From assembly GCF_900107145.1 (NCBI RefSeq), contig NZ_FNOW01000020.1, positions 1 to 50,481 on the forward strand: DNA of 50,481 nucleotides, in the 5' to 3' direction. Under the pieces are notes generated by a model. The model did not search any database and was not told the origin of the DNA. It was given only the letters and a program-made list of their open reading frames with translations. Below, piece after piece: positions 1 through 11,826 of the stretch. Made by a program: the position numbers and the translations under genes. Positions within the stretch are counted from its first letter, which is position 1; each line of letters begins with the position of its first letter. The DNA comes from Allochromatium warmingii (GTDB lineage Bacteria > Pseudomonadota > Gammaproteobacteria > Chromatiales > Chromatiaceae).

Positions 1-40
1 GTAAGTCTGGGTTTTCAATTTTTATATTTCGCACTCTCAT
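1..40 (-). CDS. Start of an unidentified leftward gene (partial)
   Basis: An ATG at 38-40 on the minus strand opens a frame, MRVRNIKIENPDL, that runs off the left edge of the window. A GAGG ribosome binding site lies about 8 nt upstream. A TATAAT-type -10 box sits at 67-72 on the minus strand, which would give a short leader. Thirteen residues are too few to name a family. The start signals are the only evidence that this is a real gene. Confidence 0.4.
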   Translation of the reverse strand, partial: MRVRNIKIENPDL

Positions 41-285
41 CGTGAAAACCTCTTTTATTTACTATAATTATAGACACTTCTGCAAATAACTATAAGAACA
101 TGCGAAGATGAGTTCGCTTCGCTTGCTTCACTACATGACGTGGTTGGGATTATTGCAAATGGATCATTCGCTTAATAGGCAAAAAATTCAAAAAAAATTT
201 CCATTTTTATGAAAATTTTCCATTTCTGATCTACAAATTTATTTATGGGAAAACTAGCGGGGAAAATTTATGGCTTTGTTACATC

Positions 286-360
286 TTTTTGCCGCTGAAA
301 GCGCGGAATTACGCAGAAAAATCTTTGTCTCGTGATGAAGCTGGGCTTCGTGAACAGAGG
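286..360 (+). repeat. Dispersed repeat, copy 1
   Basis: The 42 bases at 286-327, which contain GCCGCTGAAAGCGCGGAATT, recur exactly at 46983-47024. A second block at 331-360 (ATGAAGCTGG... GTGAACAGA) is also shared, less exactly, with 47048-47078. A shorter inverted relative lies at 16945-16973. All three copies are intergenic. The rest of 1-503 is AT-rich and holds nothing else I recognise. Confidence 0.7.
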
Positions 361-413
361 AAAATTCCAAACATTCCACTTCGGCGCAGACAGATTGGGA
401 GTCACTCACCTGC

Positions 414-495
414 TCCTCGGTTTAAAATCCGCCCCAACCCACACCACCACGCTGGCCGCTGATCGCTGGCGGCTGGCCGCTCTGCTGACCGAGGA
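414..495 (+). promoter_or_regulatory. Inverted repeat covering the ribosome binding site of the DUF2760 gene
   Basis: TCCTCGGT at 414-421 is the exact reverse complement of ACCGAGGA at 488-495. The second arm contains the GAGG ribosome binding site of the gene starting at 504. Between the arms is a GC-rich copy of the dispersed GCTGATCGCTGGCGGCTGG repeat (451-480). The pairing could mask translation starts, but it may also be chance. Confidence 0.3.
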
Positions 496-503
496 CTTTC
501 CCC

Positions 504-1055
504 ATGTCATCATCCACACCGTCATTGCTACGACGGATTGCCATTGCGGTGCGCAGTCTGCGCCGCACCCTCAAAGATCCTGAATTTGCCCACGCGGTCG
601 CATCATTGGCGACCACCACCCCGCTGCATCCTGCCGCTCGCCCGACGGCAGCAGCCAGCGTGCCGCTGGGGGAGACCGCGCCCGATGCCGCGCTCTTGCT
701 GCTTGCTTTGCTGCAAAAAGACGGGCGCTTGGTCGATTTTCTTCAAGAAGACATTCAAGCCTATTCTGACGCTGAGATCGGACGCGGCGCACGAGTCGTG
801 CATCAAGGTTGTCGGCAGGTGCTCCGCGACTATTTCACGCTGGAGCCGGTGCGGGCCGAACCCGAGGGCAGTCGCATCACGCTGGAGCCGGGCTTTGATG
901 CCGCCGCGATCCGCCCGACTGGTCAGGTTGTCGGTGAGCCGCCTTTTAGCGGCACACTCGCTCATCGCGGCTGGCGCGTGACCGATATTCGCTTGCCGAA
1001 GCTCACCAGCGGCCACGATCCGCGCATCATCGCCGCAGCGGAGGTGGAACTGTGA
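504..1055 (+). CDS. DUF2760-domain protein
   Basis: This 183-residue protein matches DUF2760, a family of unknown biochemical role usually encoded next to Hsp70-like ATPases. The N-terminus is a basic amphipathic stretch (residues 8-25, LLRRIAIAVRSLRRTL). An Ala/Pro linker follows. The conserved core runs from about residue 55 (DAALLLLALLQKDGRLVDFL) to the end. No signal peptide or strong transmembrane segment is seen. The ATG at 504 follows GAGG at 491-494. The stop overlaps the GTG of the Hsp70 gene by four bases, so the two are surely co-translated. Neighbourhood suggests a client or cofactor of that chaperone; this is inference. Confidence 0.8.
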   Translation: MSSSTPSLLRRIAIAVRSLRRTLKDPEFAHAVASLATTTPLHPAARPTAAASVPLGETAPDAALLLLALLQKDGRLVDFLQEDIQAYSDAEIGRGARVVHQGCRQVLRDYFTLEPVRAEPEGSRITLEPGFDAAAIRPTGQVVGEPPFSGTLAHRGWRVTDIRLPKLTSGHDPRIIAAAEVEL

Positions 1056-2890
1056 GCAATTCACGCTATGCGATTGGCATTGATCTCGGCACCACGCATT
1101 GTGCGCTGTCGTGGGTCGATTCAGAAAAAAGCGAAGGCGAACGCATCGTGCAGGAATTGCTGCCGATTCCGCAATTAGTCGCGCCCGGAGCAGTCGAATC
1201 GCGCCCGCTGTTGCCATCGTTTCTTTATCTACCGCACGCCGATGAGTTCCGCGCCAGCGATCTGGGCTTGCCCTGGCAGGCCGATCCGACACGGATCATC
1301 GGCGAGCTGGCGCGGAATCAGGGCGCAATGACGCCGATTCGGCTCATCTCCAGCGCCAAAAGCTGGCTGTGTCATCCTGACATCGACCGCCAAGCGCCGA
1401 TTCTCCCGCCCGGCGTGCCCGAGGATATTCCGCAGTTATCGCCCTTTGATGCGACGATTCACTATCTCGCCCATTTGCGCAATGCGTGGAATGGTGCCTA
1501 TCCCTATGTTCCATTCGAGCAGCTTGATATTACGGTCACAGTTCCGGCATCGTTCGATCCGGCGGCGCGTGAACTGACCGCTGAGGCCGCTAAAGCCATC
1601 GGCATCGCCCATCTGGTGTTACTCGAAGAACCGCAAGCCGCGCTCTATAGCTGGGTCAATGACAGTCAGGGCGCATGGCGGCAGCAAGTGCAGGTCGGTG
1701 ACATTATTTTGGTGGTCGATGTCGGCGGCGGCACCACGGATTTATCCCTGATCGCGGTCACCGAACAGGACGGTGCGCTCGAACTCAACCGTGTCGCCGT
1801 CGGTGAGCATATTTTGCTCGGCGGTGACAATATGGATCTGGCGCTGGCCTATGTGCTGCGCCAAAAACTCGCACAGAGCGGCGTCGAGTTGGATCGCTGG
1901 CAGGTGCAAGCACTTACTCATGCCTGTCGGCAGGCAAAAGAAACCCTGCTCGCAGATGGCGAGCGCGTGCCGGTGGTGGTGCCCAGTCGCGGCTCCAAGC
2001 TCATCGGCGGTAGCATCCGCACCGAACTCACCCGCGATGAAGTCACTGCCAGTCTGATTGAGGGCTTTTTTCCGGCGGTCGCCGCCAGCAGCCGTCCGGC
2101 GATCCGCTCGCGGGGTGCCTTGACCACAGTCGGCTTGCCCTATGCGCAAGATCCGGCGATCACCCGTCATCTGGCCGCCTTTCTCGGACGCCAAGCCGCT
2201 GCCACCCAAGATCTGGCCGGATTTGTCGCCCAAGTACCCGAAGCAAGCTTTTTGCGCCCGACGGCGGTGCTGTTTAACGGCGGTGTGTTTAAAGCGCAAC
2301 GGCTGCAAGAACGGGTGATGGCGGTGCTCAACGGCTGGCTGGCGGCCGAGGATGCCCCGCCCGCTCGCCGCTTAGAGGCCCGCGATCTGGATCTCGCTGT
2401 GGCGCGCGGCGCAGCTTTTTATGCCCATACACGGCGACATGGCGGTGTGCGCATTCGCGGCGGCACCTCACATACCTATTATGTCGGCGTCGAAAGCGCC
2501 ATGCCGGCTGTGCCCGGAATGGAGCCGGAAATTCAGGCGCTCTGTCTTGTCCCCTTTGGCTTAGAAGAAGGCTCCGCGCCGGTTGCCCCACCGCAGGAAT
2601 TTGGACTCGTGGTCGGCGAGCCGGTGCGCTTTCGCTTTTTTGGCTCCAGCGTGCGCCATGACGATCAGGTCGGCGATCTGCTCGAAACCTGGCACGACGA
2701 TGAACTGGCCGAACTTGACGAGATTCAGACCACGCTGCACGCGACTGAACGCAAGCCGGGCGAGGTGGTCGCGGTGCAGTTGCAAGCGGCGGTGACTGAA
2801 GTCGGCACGCTGGAATTGACCGCGATTCCGCTCGATGGCGGTGGCGAACGCTGGAACGTTGCGTTTAATACGCGGGGTCAACGCACCTGA
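1052..2890 (+). CDS. Hsp70-family chaperone-like ATPase
   Basis: The protein has 612 residues and a full Hsp70 nucleotide-binding domain. Phosphate-1 motif IGIDLGTTHCALSWVD is at residues 8-23, phosphate-2 motif VVDVGGGTTDLS at about 220, and the adenosine motif VLFNGGVFKAQRL at about 405. The C-terminal ~150 residues form a short beta-type substrate domain without an obvious helical lid, so it is a divergent paralogue rather than DnaK. The GTG start overlaps the DUF2760 stop (GTGA). In many proteobacteria this pair is followed by a second Hsp70-like gene with DUF3731; here a 124-nt gap and glgA follow instead. Its clients are unknown. Confidence 0.88.
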   Translation: MSNSRYAIGIDLGTTHCALSWVDSEKSEGERIVQELLPIPQLVAPGAVESRPLLPSFLYLPHADEFRASDLGLPWQADPTRIIGELARNQGAMTPIRLISSAKSWLCHPDIDRQAPILPPGVPEDIPQLSPFDATIHYLAHLRNAWNGAYPYVPFEQLDITVTVPASFDPAARELTAEAAKAIGIAHLVLLEEPQAALYSWVNDSQGAWRQQVQVGDIILVVDVGGGTTDLSLIAVTEQDGALELNRVAVGEHILLGGDNMDLALAYVLRQKLAQSGVELDRWQVQALTHACRQAKETLLADGERVPVVVPSRGSKLIGGSIRTELTRDEVTASLIEGFFPAVAASSRPAIRSRGALTTVGLPYAQDPAITRHLAAFLGRQAAATQDLAGFVAQVPEASFLRPTAVLFNGGVFKAQRLQERVMAVLNGWLAAEDAPPARRLEARDLDLAVARGAAFYAHTRRHGGVRIRGGTSHTYYVGVESAMPAVPGMEPEIQALCLVPFGLEEGSAPVAPPQEFGLVVGEPVRFRFFGSSVRHDDQVGDLLETWHDDELAELDEIQTTLHATERKPGEVVAVQLQAAVTEVGTLELTAIPLDGGGERWNVAFNTRGQRT

Positions 2891-3014
2891 TCGCGGAGCG
2901 GGCGATCTGCTCCAGCAATCCACAATTCACGCCGATGGACGGCCCTTCGTGGCAGAATGGGCCGATCCACATTCGCGTCAATCCATGACCGACTAAGCTG
3001 TAGGAATCGAGCGC

Positions 3015-4952
3015 ATGGCCAAGAAGACCCCTGGCACCCCCAAATCGAAGACTTCGAGCACCGCCACGAGCACGCCAGTCGGCAGCACGCCCCCGCCGGC
3101 CCCCGCCACGCCGGTGATTAAGAAAACAGCGGCCCGCAAACAGACTCCCGATGCGGCGCTGCCAGCGGCGACCATCAGCACCCCGCCGCCAGCGGCTGAG
3201 ATTCCTGCACCACCGCCTGTCACTGCCGCTCCGCCACCGAAGCCAGAGCCAGAGCCGACCATTGCGCCCATGCCAACGCCTGACGACCCCGCCCACACCA
3301 CCAAGCCCGCGCCGCGTCCGCTCTCCGAGTTCGGCCACGCGCCGACGCTCGCCCTCACCGCCGCCAGCACACCCGCTGCGCAACCGGAACCCGAACCACC
3401 AGCCGCGCCGCACGAGGAACCCTGGCACGCGCCCGAACCGCAGTGGGAACCAGCCGCGCCGCCGGTGTGGCGTCCAAGTTTATTCATTGTTCATATCACG
3501 CCCGAATTAGCGAGCGTGGCCAAAGTCGGCGGTCTGGCCGATGTCGTTTTTGGTCTTACCCGTGAATTAGCGATTCGCGGCAATCATGTTGAAATCATCC
3601 TGCCGAAATACGCCAGCCTGCGCTACGATCAGATTTTCGAGCTACACGAAGTTTATCAAGATTTATGGGTGCCCTGGTACAATGGTGCCATTCATTGCAC
3701 CGTCTTTTTTGGTTTTGTACATGGGCGCAAATGCTTTTTTATCGAACCGCATTCCGCTGACAACTTTTTTAATCGTCACAGCATTTACGGCTTTAATGAT
3801 GATGTGCTGCGCTATGCCTTTTTTTCGCGGGCCGCGATTGAATTTCTCTGGAAAGCCGGTAAACATCCAGACATTATTCACTGCCATGATTGGCAAACTT
3901 CATTAGTGCCAGTGCATCTTTATGAGCAATACCAAGCACTCGGCATGACCCATCCGCGTGTGTGTACAACGATTCACAACTTTGCTCATCAAGGCATCAC
4001 TGGCCCCGATTTACTCCGTGCCACTGGATTACACCGCCCTGAGTATTTCTTCTCGCACACGCGCCTCGGCGATCATCGCCACCCCAACGCCCTGAATTTA
4101 CTCAAGGGCGGTATCGTGTATTCTAACTTTGTCACCACCGTCTCACCGCGTTATGCCTTTGAAACCAAAGATCAAGGTCAAGGCTTTGGCCTAGAACCTG
4201 TACTCCACACGCACCATATTAAATACGGCGGCGTCGTCAATGGCATTGATTATGATGTCTGGAATCCGGAAGTAGATCCGCACATTCCGGTGCAATACGG
4301 CGTAGACAGCCTCGAACGCAAATACGATAACAAACGCGCCCTGCGGCAGCGGCTCATGTTAGCGGACAATGAAAAAGCGATTGTTGCCTTTATTGGACGG
4401 CTCGACCCGCAAAAAGGCTTAGAATTAGTCCGTCATGCTATTTTCAATACCCTTGAACGCGGGGCGCAATTCGTCCTGCTTGGCTCCAGTCCCGATGATC
4501 GTATCAACGCTGATTTCTGGGGTCTCAAACGGATGCTCAATGACAGTCCAGATTGTCATTTAGAAATCGGCTTTGATGAAGATTTATCGCATCTGATTTA
4601 TGCCGGTGCCGATATGATGCTCGTGCCTAGTCGCTTTGAGCCATGCGGCCTCACGCAATTGATTGCGTTGCGCTATGGGACGATTCCGGTTGTGCGTACA
4701 GTCGGCGGTTTAGCGGATACCATCTTTGATAAAGATCATTCCAACCGCCCGCTCCATGAACGCAATGGTTATGTCTTTAATGACTACGATCATCGCGGTT
4801 TAGAATCGGCACTCGGACGGGCTATTGATTGCTACAACGCTTTCCCCGAACATTTCCGCGAATTGATGAAAAACGCCATGCGCTGTGATTATTCTTGGAA
4901 TCAACCCGGTCAGGATTATCTCAACATTTATGATTACATCCGCGACGTTTAA
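3015..4952 (+). CDS. glgA: Glycogen synthase with a long Pro/Ala-rich N-terminal extension
   Basis: GT5 enzyme that adds glucose from ADP-glucose to growing alpha-1,4-glucan. The catalytic part starts near residue 154 with FIVHITPELASVAKVGGLAD, which carries the K-x-G-G-L-A-D sugar-nucleotide motif. The C-terminal Rossmann half has FIGRLDPQKGLELV and PSRFEPCGLTQLIALRYGT, the conserved donor-binding region. The first ~150 residues are low-complexity Pro/Ala/Thr, probably disordered, and absent from typical GlgA of about 480 residues. The extension begins with a basic stretch like those of some polymer-bound proteins. ATG at 3015 has AGGA nine bases upstream. A GH13 gene follows, so a glycogen role fits. 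Confidence 0.9.
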   Translation: MAKKTPGTPKSKTSSTATSTPVGSTPPPAPATPVIKKTAARKQTPDAALPAATISTPPPAAEIPAPPPVTAAPPPKPEPEPTIAPMPTPDDPAHTTKPAPRPLSEFGHAPTLALTAASTPAAQPEPEPPAAPHEEPWHAPEPQWEPAAPPVWRPSLFIVHITPELASVAKVGGLADVVFGLTRELAIRGNHVEIILPKYASLRYDQIFELHEVYQDLWVPWYNGAIHCTVFFGFVHGRKCFFIEPHSADNFFNRHSIYGFNDDVLRYAFFSRAAIEFLWKAGKHPDIIHCHDWQTSLVPVHLYEQYQALGMTHPRVCTTIHNFAHQGITGPDLLRATGLHRPEYFFSHTRLGDHRHPNALNLLKGGIVYSNFVTTVSPRYAFETKDQGQGFGLEPVLHTHHIKYGGVVNGIDYDVWNPEVDPHIPVQYGVDSLERKYDNKRALRQRLMLADNEKAIVAFIGRLDPQKGLELVRHAIFNTLERGAQFVLLGSSPDDRINADFWGLKRMLNDSPDCHLEIGFDEDLSHLIYAGADMMLVPSRFEPCGLTQLIALRYGTIPVVRTVGGLADTIFDKDHSNRPLHERNGYVFNDYDHRGLESALGRAIDCYNAFPEHFRELMKNAMRCDYSWNQPGQDYLNIYDYIRDV

Positions 4953-4980
4953 CGCAGCGGTTGAGGCGATAGTCTTTACC

Positions 4981-5039
4981 CCGCGCTGATGCGCGGTCGG
5001 TTATTTCAGCGGTCACGATCCTCAATAACCATCGTGACC
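4981..5039. other. Two hairpins between glgA and the GH13 gene
   Basis: CCGCGC/GCGCGG (4981-4996, 4-base loop) is followed by a T-poor tail. GGTCACGAT/ATCGTGACC (5011-5019 and 5031-5039) forms a perfect 9-bp stem. Neither has a good U-run, so attenuation or mRNA processing between the two genes is as likely as termination. Confidence 0.45.
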
Positions 5040-5064
5040 AACTCAACTCAAGGGGCGTTTCGCG

Positions 5065-6357
5065 GTGAGCAGTAGCACGCATAGCAGCATGAAGATTTAT
5101 AACATTTTTCCACGGCTTGCCGGTCAATTTGGCGCTTGGGGGCCGCATTTAGAACGCGCCGCCGCGATGGGGTTTAATTGGATATTCGTTAATCCAATTC
5201 AAAAAACCGGACGTTCCGGCAGCCTCTATTCGATTGCCGATTATTTCAGCATCAATCCGGATTTTGTTAAATCGGGCACAAAGTTGAGTGCTGACGAACA
5301 AGTGCGAGCGATGATTGCTGAAGCCGAACGGCTTGGGCTATCCGTAATGATTGATTTGGTCATCAATCATTGCGCCGTCGATGCCGCATTAGTGAAAGCG
5401 CACCCCGAATGGTTCGTGCGCGAAGGTGGTAAAATTGCCAATCCATTTTGTATGGAAGCCGATGGTCAAAAAGTTATTTGGTACGACTTAGCACAATTCG
5501 ATCACGCGCATTCACCAGATCGCACAGGTTTAGAAGAATTTCTGCATCGCGTGATTGCCCATTTAGCGGATTTAGGATTTACAGGTTTTCGCTGTGATGC
5601 AGCCTATCAACTGCCTAGCGAGCTTTGGAAACGCCTGATTACCCGCGCTCGCAAAACACATCCGAATCTCACATTTATTGCTGAAACCCTCGGCTGCTCA
5701 CCGGAGCAAACCCGCGCTACGGCGAGTGCCGGATTTGATGCGATTTTCAACAGTTCTAAATGGTGGGATTTCGACGGCAATTGGCTGCTGGAACAATATG
5801 AAATGACCCGTCAGGTTGTGCCATCAATTAGCTTTCCTGAGAGTCACGACACCGAGCGGCTGTTTTTAGAATCCGGTCAAAATCCCAATGCGTTGCGGCA
5901 GCGGTATTTATTTGCGGCGCTCTTTGCCAGTGGGGTTATGATTCCGATGGGATTTGAATACGGATTTAGCACGCGGCTTGATGTTGTTAATACTCAACCC
6001 GAACAATGGGAAGGGATTAACGTCGATTTAACGCACGAGATCGCGCATATTAACCAAATTAAAAACCAGTATCCGGTTTTTCAAAGCGAGGGGCCGATTG
6101 AGCGGCTTGATTGCTCAAATCCGGCAATTTTACTGTTGCGCAAAACCCATCCCAGCGGCACCGGTGAAGCCTTATTAGCTTTGAATAAAGATCCCTGGAA
6201 TCGCCAATATTTGCGCATCGAAAACCTCTATCATTTGATCTGCACGCCCGGCGTATTAAAAGATGTTTCACTTGAATGGGCCATGGATTTTCTGCCAACG
6301 CCGTTTGAATTTGATTTAGCGCCGGGCATGGGGCGGGTGTTGGTGACGGAGGTTTGA
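5065..6357 (+). CDS. GH13 alpha-amylase-family enzyme
   Basis: The 430-residue protein has a TIM-barrel GH13 core and complete catalytic residues. DLVINH is at 97-102, the nucleophile Asp178 in GFRCDAA, the acid/base Glu207 in FIAETLG, and His261-Asp262 in FPESHDTERL. The sequence around these (FNSSKWWDF, WLLEQYE) resembles GlgE-like maltosyltransferases or glucan hydrolases more than secreted amylases. There is no signal peptide, so it acts in the cytoplasm, probably on glycogen or a maltose phosphate. The N-terminal modules of full-length GlgE are missing. GTG at 5065 follows AAGGGG; an internal ATG at 5089 is an alternative. It lies 112 nt after glgA on the same strand. Confidence 0.8.
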   Translation: MSSSTHSSMKIYNIFPRLAGQFGAWGPHLERAAAMGFNWIFVNPIQKTGRSGSLYSIADYFSINPDFVKSGTKLSADEQVRAMIAEAERLGLSVMIDLVINHCAVDAALVKAHPEWFVREGGKIANPFCMEADGQKVIWYDLAQFDHAHSPDRTGLEEFLHRVIAHLADLGFTGFRCDAAYQLPSELWKRLITRARKTHPNLTFIAETLGCSPEQTRATASAGFDAIFNSSKWWDFDGNWLLEQYEMTRQVVPSISFPESHDTERLFLESGQNPNALRQRYLFAALFASGVMIPMGFEYGFSTRLDVVNTQPEQWEGINVDLTHEIAHINQIKNQYPVFQSEGPIERLDCSNPAILLLRKTHPSGTGEALLALNKDPWNRQYLRIENLYHLICTPGVLKDVSLEWAMDFLPTPFEFDLAPGMGRVLVTEV

Positions 6358-6365
6358 GTATCAAA

Positions 6366-6428
6366 GCTATCAGCTTCCAGCCGCCAGCAATCAAGCCGTA
6401 TTTGCTGGAGGCTGATCGCTGAAAGCTC
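6366..6428. terminator. Long imperfect hairpin between convergent genes
   Basis: CAGCCGCCAGCAA (6378-6390) pairs with TTGCTGGAGGCTG (6402-6414) with one mismatch. Flanking AGCTATCAGCTTC and the ATCGCTGAAAGCT side extend the stem imperfectly. It lies between the GH13 stop (+) and the pilZ stop (-), so it could end both transcripts. It belongs to the dispersed AGCTTCCAGC/CGCCAGC family also seen at 451-480, 24795-24834, 35264-35312 and 48511-48542. Confidence 0.55.
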
Positions 6429-6793
6429 TCACAACGTATGCGTCGGACGTTCCGACGCAAGCGCACCAGCGAGATAGTCTTCAATTTTGCGCCGCGTCGC
6501 GCCCTTATCTTGATCGTTAAATTGTACGCCGACGCCCACTGCGCGATTTCCCTCTGCGCCAACCGGAGTAATCCAAACTACACGCCCCGCAACTGGAATC
6601 CGATCCGGTTCATCCATTAATTGCAGCAATAAAAAAATCTCATCGCCAAGCTGATAGCTTTTAGTCGTCGGAATAAATAATCCGCCATTTTTAATAAATG
6701 GCATATAGGACGCATAGAGCGCACTTTTGTCTTTAATTGCAAAGCTTAAAATGCGTTGTTGACCACCAAGTCCGCCGAGTGGATTAGGTGTGC

Positions 6794-6797
<4 letters not shown>
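6429..6797 (-). CDS. pilZ: PilZ-domain protein of the type IV pilus type
   Basis: This 122-residue single-domain protein has the PilZ beta-barrel signature: KNGGLFIPTTKSYQLGDEIF, then VAGRVVWITP, then AVGVGVQFNDQD. The N-terminus lacks the RxxxR c-di-GMP motif of canonical PilZ proteins, as in Pseudomonas PilZ, which works in pilus assembly with PilB and FimX. It is the last gene of the tmk-holB-pilZ string, the usual gammaproteobacterial position. Its ATG overlaps the holB stop by four bases. Type IV pili are therefore likely in this organism, though no other pil gene is in the window. Confidence 0.88.
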
Positions 6798-9542
<2,745 letters not shown>

Positions 9543-9550
9543 CGCGGCGA

Positions 9551-10369
9551 TTATCCTGCGGTACAGGCGGCACTGTAGAGCCGATCCAGCAGCGTCCAGG
9601 GCAGATGGGTGAGATCGAAACGGCGACCGGATAGCTCGCGCACCGGCCACACGCCGATGATGGAATTGGTCAAAAACAGTCCGCGTGCTTGATCGAGCGC
9701 GGCACGATCTAAGCGCGTGACTAGACAGTCAATGCCGAGTCGCGCCGCTAATTCCAGCGTCAACCCGCGCACCGTGCCAGCGATGCCGCCGCGATCCAAC
9801 GGCGGGGTGAGTAAACAGCGCCCATCCCAGACAAAAACATTGGTCATGGTGCCGCCGACTAGCTCGCCAGTCGCCGCAAACATCAAGCCTTCAGCAATCG
9901 CAGGATCGTGCCATTCAGCACGCGCCAGCACCGAGTCCAAGCGATTGAGATGCTTGATACCAGCCAACACGGGATTGATCGAAACCGGAGTTTGACAATA
10001 GCGCACGGTCACACCATCGCGCCACTGTTGGCCGTGATTGGCCGCTAGGGGATAAGTTAAGAGCATTCGGCGCGTGATCGCCGGAGACGGTGGCGCATAA
10101 CCGCGCCCCCCTTCACCCCGCGAGAGAATCAACTTGAGGATGCCGTCATGCTGTCCCCAGGTCACTTCTGCCGCTTCCGCTGCCAGCAGCGCGGTGTCGG
10201 GCATCTCGATGCCGAGACGCTCGGCCCCTAAAATCAGCCGATCCATGTGGCGCTGCCACTGGCAGGGATAGCCAGCAGCGAGACGGATGGTTTCAAACAA
10301 TCCGTCGCCATACTGCACCGCTCGGTCGAGCACGGAAAGCTGGTCACCGGGCAGGCCGTCAATCAGCAT
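9551..10369 (-). CDS. pabC: Aminodeoxychorismate lyase
   Basis: PLP fold-type IV enzyme that converts aminodeoxychorismate to p-aminobenzoate and pyruvate in folate synthesis. The N-terminus MLIDGLPGDQLSVLDRAVQY and the following GDGLFETIRL match the family. The PLP lysine is in AGIKHLNRL, and EGLMFAATGELVGGTMTNVF is the cofactor phosphate loop. The ATG at 10369 gives 272 residues, the usual size. A GTG at 10447 would add 26 residues without homology and has a poorly spaced GGAGG. The gene lies between fabF and mltG, as in enterobacteria. Confidence 0.88.
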   Translation of the reverse strand: MLIDGLPGDQLSVLDRAVQYGDGLFETIRLAAGYPCQWQRHMDRLILGAERLGIEMPDTALLAAEAAEVTWGQHDGILKLILSRGEGGRGYAPPSPAITRRMLLTYPLAANHGQQWRDGVTVRYCQTPVSINPVLAGIKHLNRLDSVLARAEWHDPAIAEGLMFAATGELVGGTMTNVFVWDGRCLLTPPLDRGGIAGTVRGLTLELAARLGIDCLVTRLDRAALDQARGLFLTNSIIGVWPVRELSGRRFDLTHLPWTLLDRLYSAACTAG

Positions 10370-10474
10370 CCGCGACGGAATCCCGATGCCATGCAGCGTG
10401 GCCACATCCTGTCTCCTACGCGCTTCCAGCACGCCCGCTCGATTCACGCCTCCATCGCGGAGGCCCGAATCGAA

Positions 10475-11713
10475 TCAAAGACGCCGGAAAACGAGCGTCC
10501 CGTTGGTGCCGCCAAACCCGAACGAGTTGGACATTGCCACCTCAATCGCCATCGGACGAGCGGTGTTCGGCACGCAGTCTAAATCGCAGTCCGGATCTGG
10601 AGTGTGATAGTTGATCGTCGGCGGGGCGACCTGATCGCGGATTGCCAAGATCGTGAAAATCGCCTCCGCACCACCGGCTGCGCCCAGCATGTGTCCGGTC
10701 ATGGATTTGGTCGAACTCATGGCCAGTTGATAAGCCTGATCGCCAAATGCCCGTTTGACGGCACGGGTTTCAGCCACATCACCCGCTGGCGTTGAAGTGC
10801 CGTGCGCATTGATGTACTGAATCGCGTCAGTGTTGACGCCCGCATCCTTGAGCGCCATCAGCATACACTCAGCGGCACCAGCGCCATCTTCTGACGGTGC
10901 GGTCATGTGGTACGCATCAGAGTTCATACCAACGCCGATCAACTCAGCATAGATGGTCGCGCCGCGTGCTTTAGCGTGCTCATATTCTTCCAACACCACC
11001 ACGCCAGCACCATCGCTCAACACAAAGCCATCGCGCTCTTTGTCAAATGGACGGCTGGCGCCTTCGGGGTCGTCGTTGCGGGTCGAGAGTGCCCGCGCCG
11101 CCGCAAAGCCACCGAGACCAACCGGCGAGGTGGCCATTTCCGCACCACCAGCAACCATGACATCGACATAGCCGTGACGAATCATAATCGCCGCTTCGCC
11201 GATATTATGTGTACCCGTTGCACAGGCCGAGACAATGGAATAATTCGGGCCTTTGAGACCAAACTTGATCGACAGATTTCCCGCGACCATGTTGACGATA
11301 TTGGCCGGAACGAAAAACGGCGAGATGCGACGCGGGCCTTTTTCGCGGTACACCTCATAGTTGTTCTCGATGCCGGTGATGCCGCCGATCCCAGAACCGA
11401 CGGCAACGCCGATGCGCCGACAGTTGGCCTCAGTCACTTCCAGCCCGGAATCCGCAATCGCCTGACACCCAGCCGCCAAGCCGTAATGAATAAACTTATC
11501 CATTTTCTTGGCGTCTTTGTCCGAGACGTAGGGACTCGGATCAAAACCATAGATCGGGCCGCCGAAGCGGCTACTGAACGGGGCGATATCGAAATGGGTG
11601 ATTGGTTGGATACCGCTCTTTCCGGCGAGGATGTTGTCCCACGCGGACTTGACGTCCAGACCAACCGGTGCCACAAGCCCCAATCCGGTGACTACTACCC
11701 TTCTGCCTACCAT
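10475..11713 (-). CDS. fabF: 3-oxoacyl-ACP synthase II
   Basis: Condensing enzyme of fatty-acid elongation, 412 residues. The thiolase-fold catalytic triad is visible: Cys in [10 protein letters not shown], His in [11 protein letters not shown] and His in [13 protein letters not shown]. The C-terminal [14 protein letters not shown] glycine loop is present. It extends acyl-ACP with malonyl-ACP and governs the palmitoleate to vaccenate step in relatives. AGAGG lies six bases before the ATG at 11713; a GTG one codon earlier is an alternative. It follows acpP by 113 nt, the standard acpP-fabF pairing. Confidence 0.95.
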   Translation of the reverse strand: MVGRRVVVTGLGLVAPVGLDVKSAWDNILAGKSGIQPITHFDIAPFSSRFGGPIYGFDPSPYVSDKDAKKMDKFIHYGLAAGCQAIADSGLEVTEANCRRIGVAVGSGIGGITGIENNYEVYREKGPRRISPFFVPANIVNMVAGNLSIKFGLKGPNYSIVSACATGTHNIGEAAIMIRHGYVDVMVAGGAEMATSPVGLGGFAAARALSTRNDDPEGASRPFDKERDGFVLSDGAGVVVLEEYEHAKARGATIYAELIGVGMNSDAYHMTAPSEDGAGAAECMLMALKDAGVNTDAIQYINAHGTSTPAGDVAETRAVKRAFGDQAYQLAMSSTKSMTGHMLGAAGGAEAIFTILAIRDQVAPPTINYHTPDPDCDLDCVPNTARPMAIEVAMSNSFGFGGTNGTLVFRRL

Positions 11714-11826
11714 CACGTACCTCTATCGTCGTTCAGAACGCCACATTCGACGAGCGTCTGCTGCATCGGCGTGTCACGGCCACCGCCTTGGGCGTCTGGC
11801 GTTAAATCGATTCGCCTGACCTGATC

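Noticed and set aside
332-583. 83-codon plus-strand frame before the DUF2760 gene
   Set aside because: It begins in a dispersed repeat, overlaps the DUF2760 start in another frame and resembles nothing.
10907-11824. 305-codon plus-strand frame
   Set aside because: It is antisense to fabF, has no recognisable domain, and follows the third-position pattern of the GC-rich gene beneath it.
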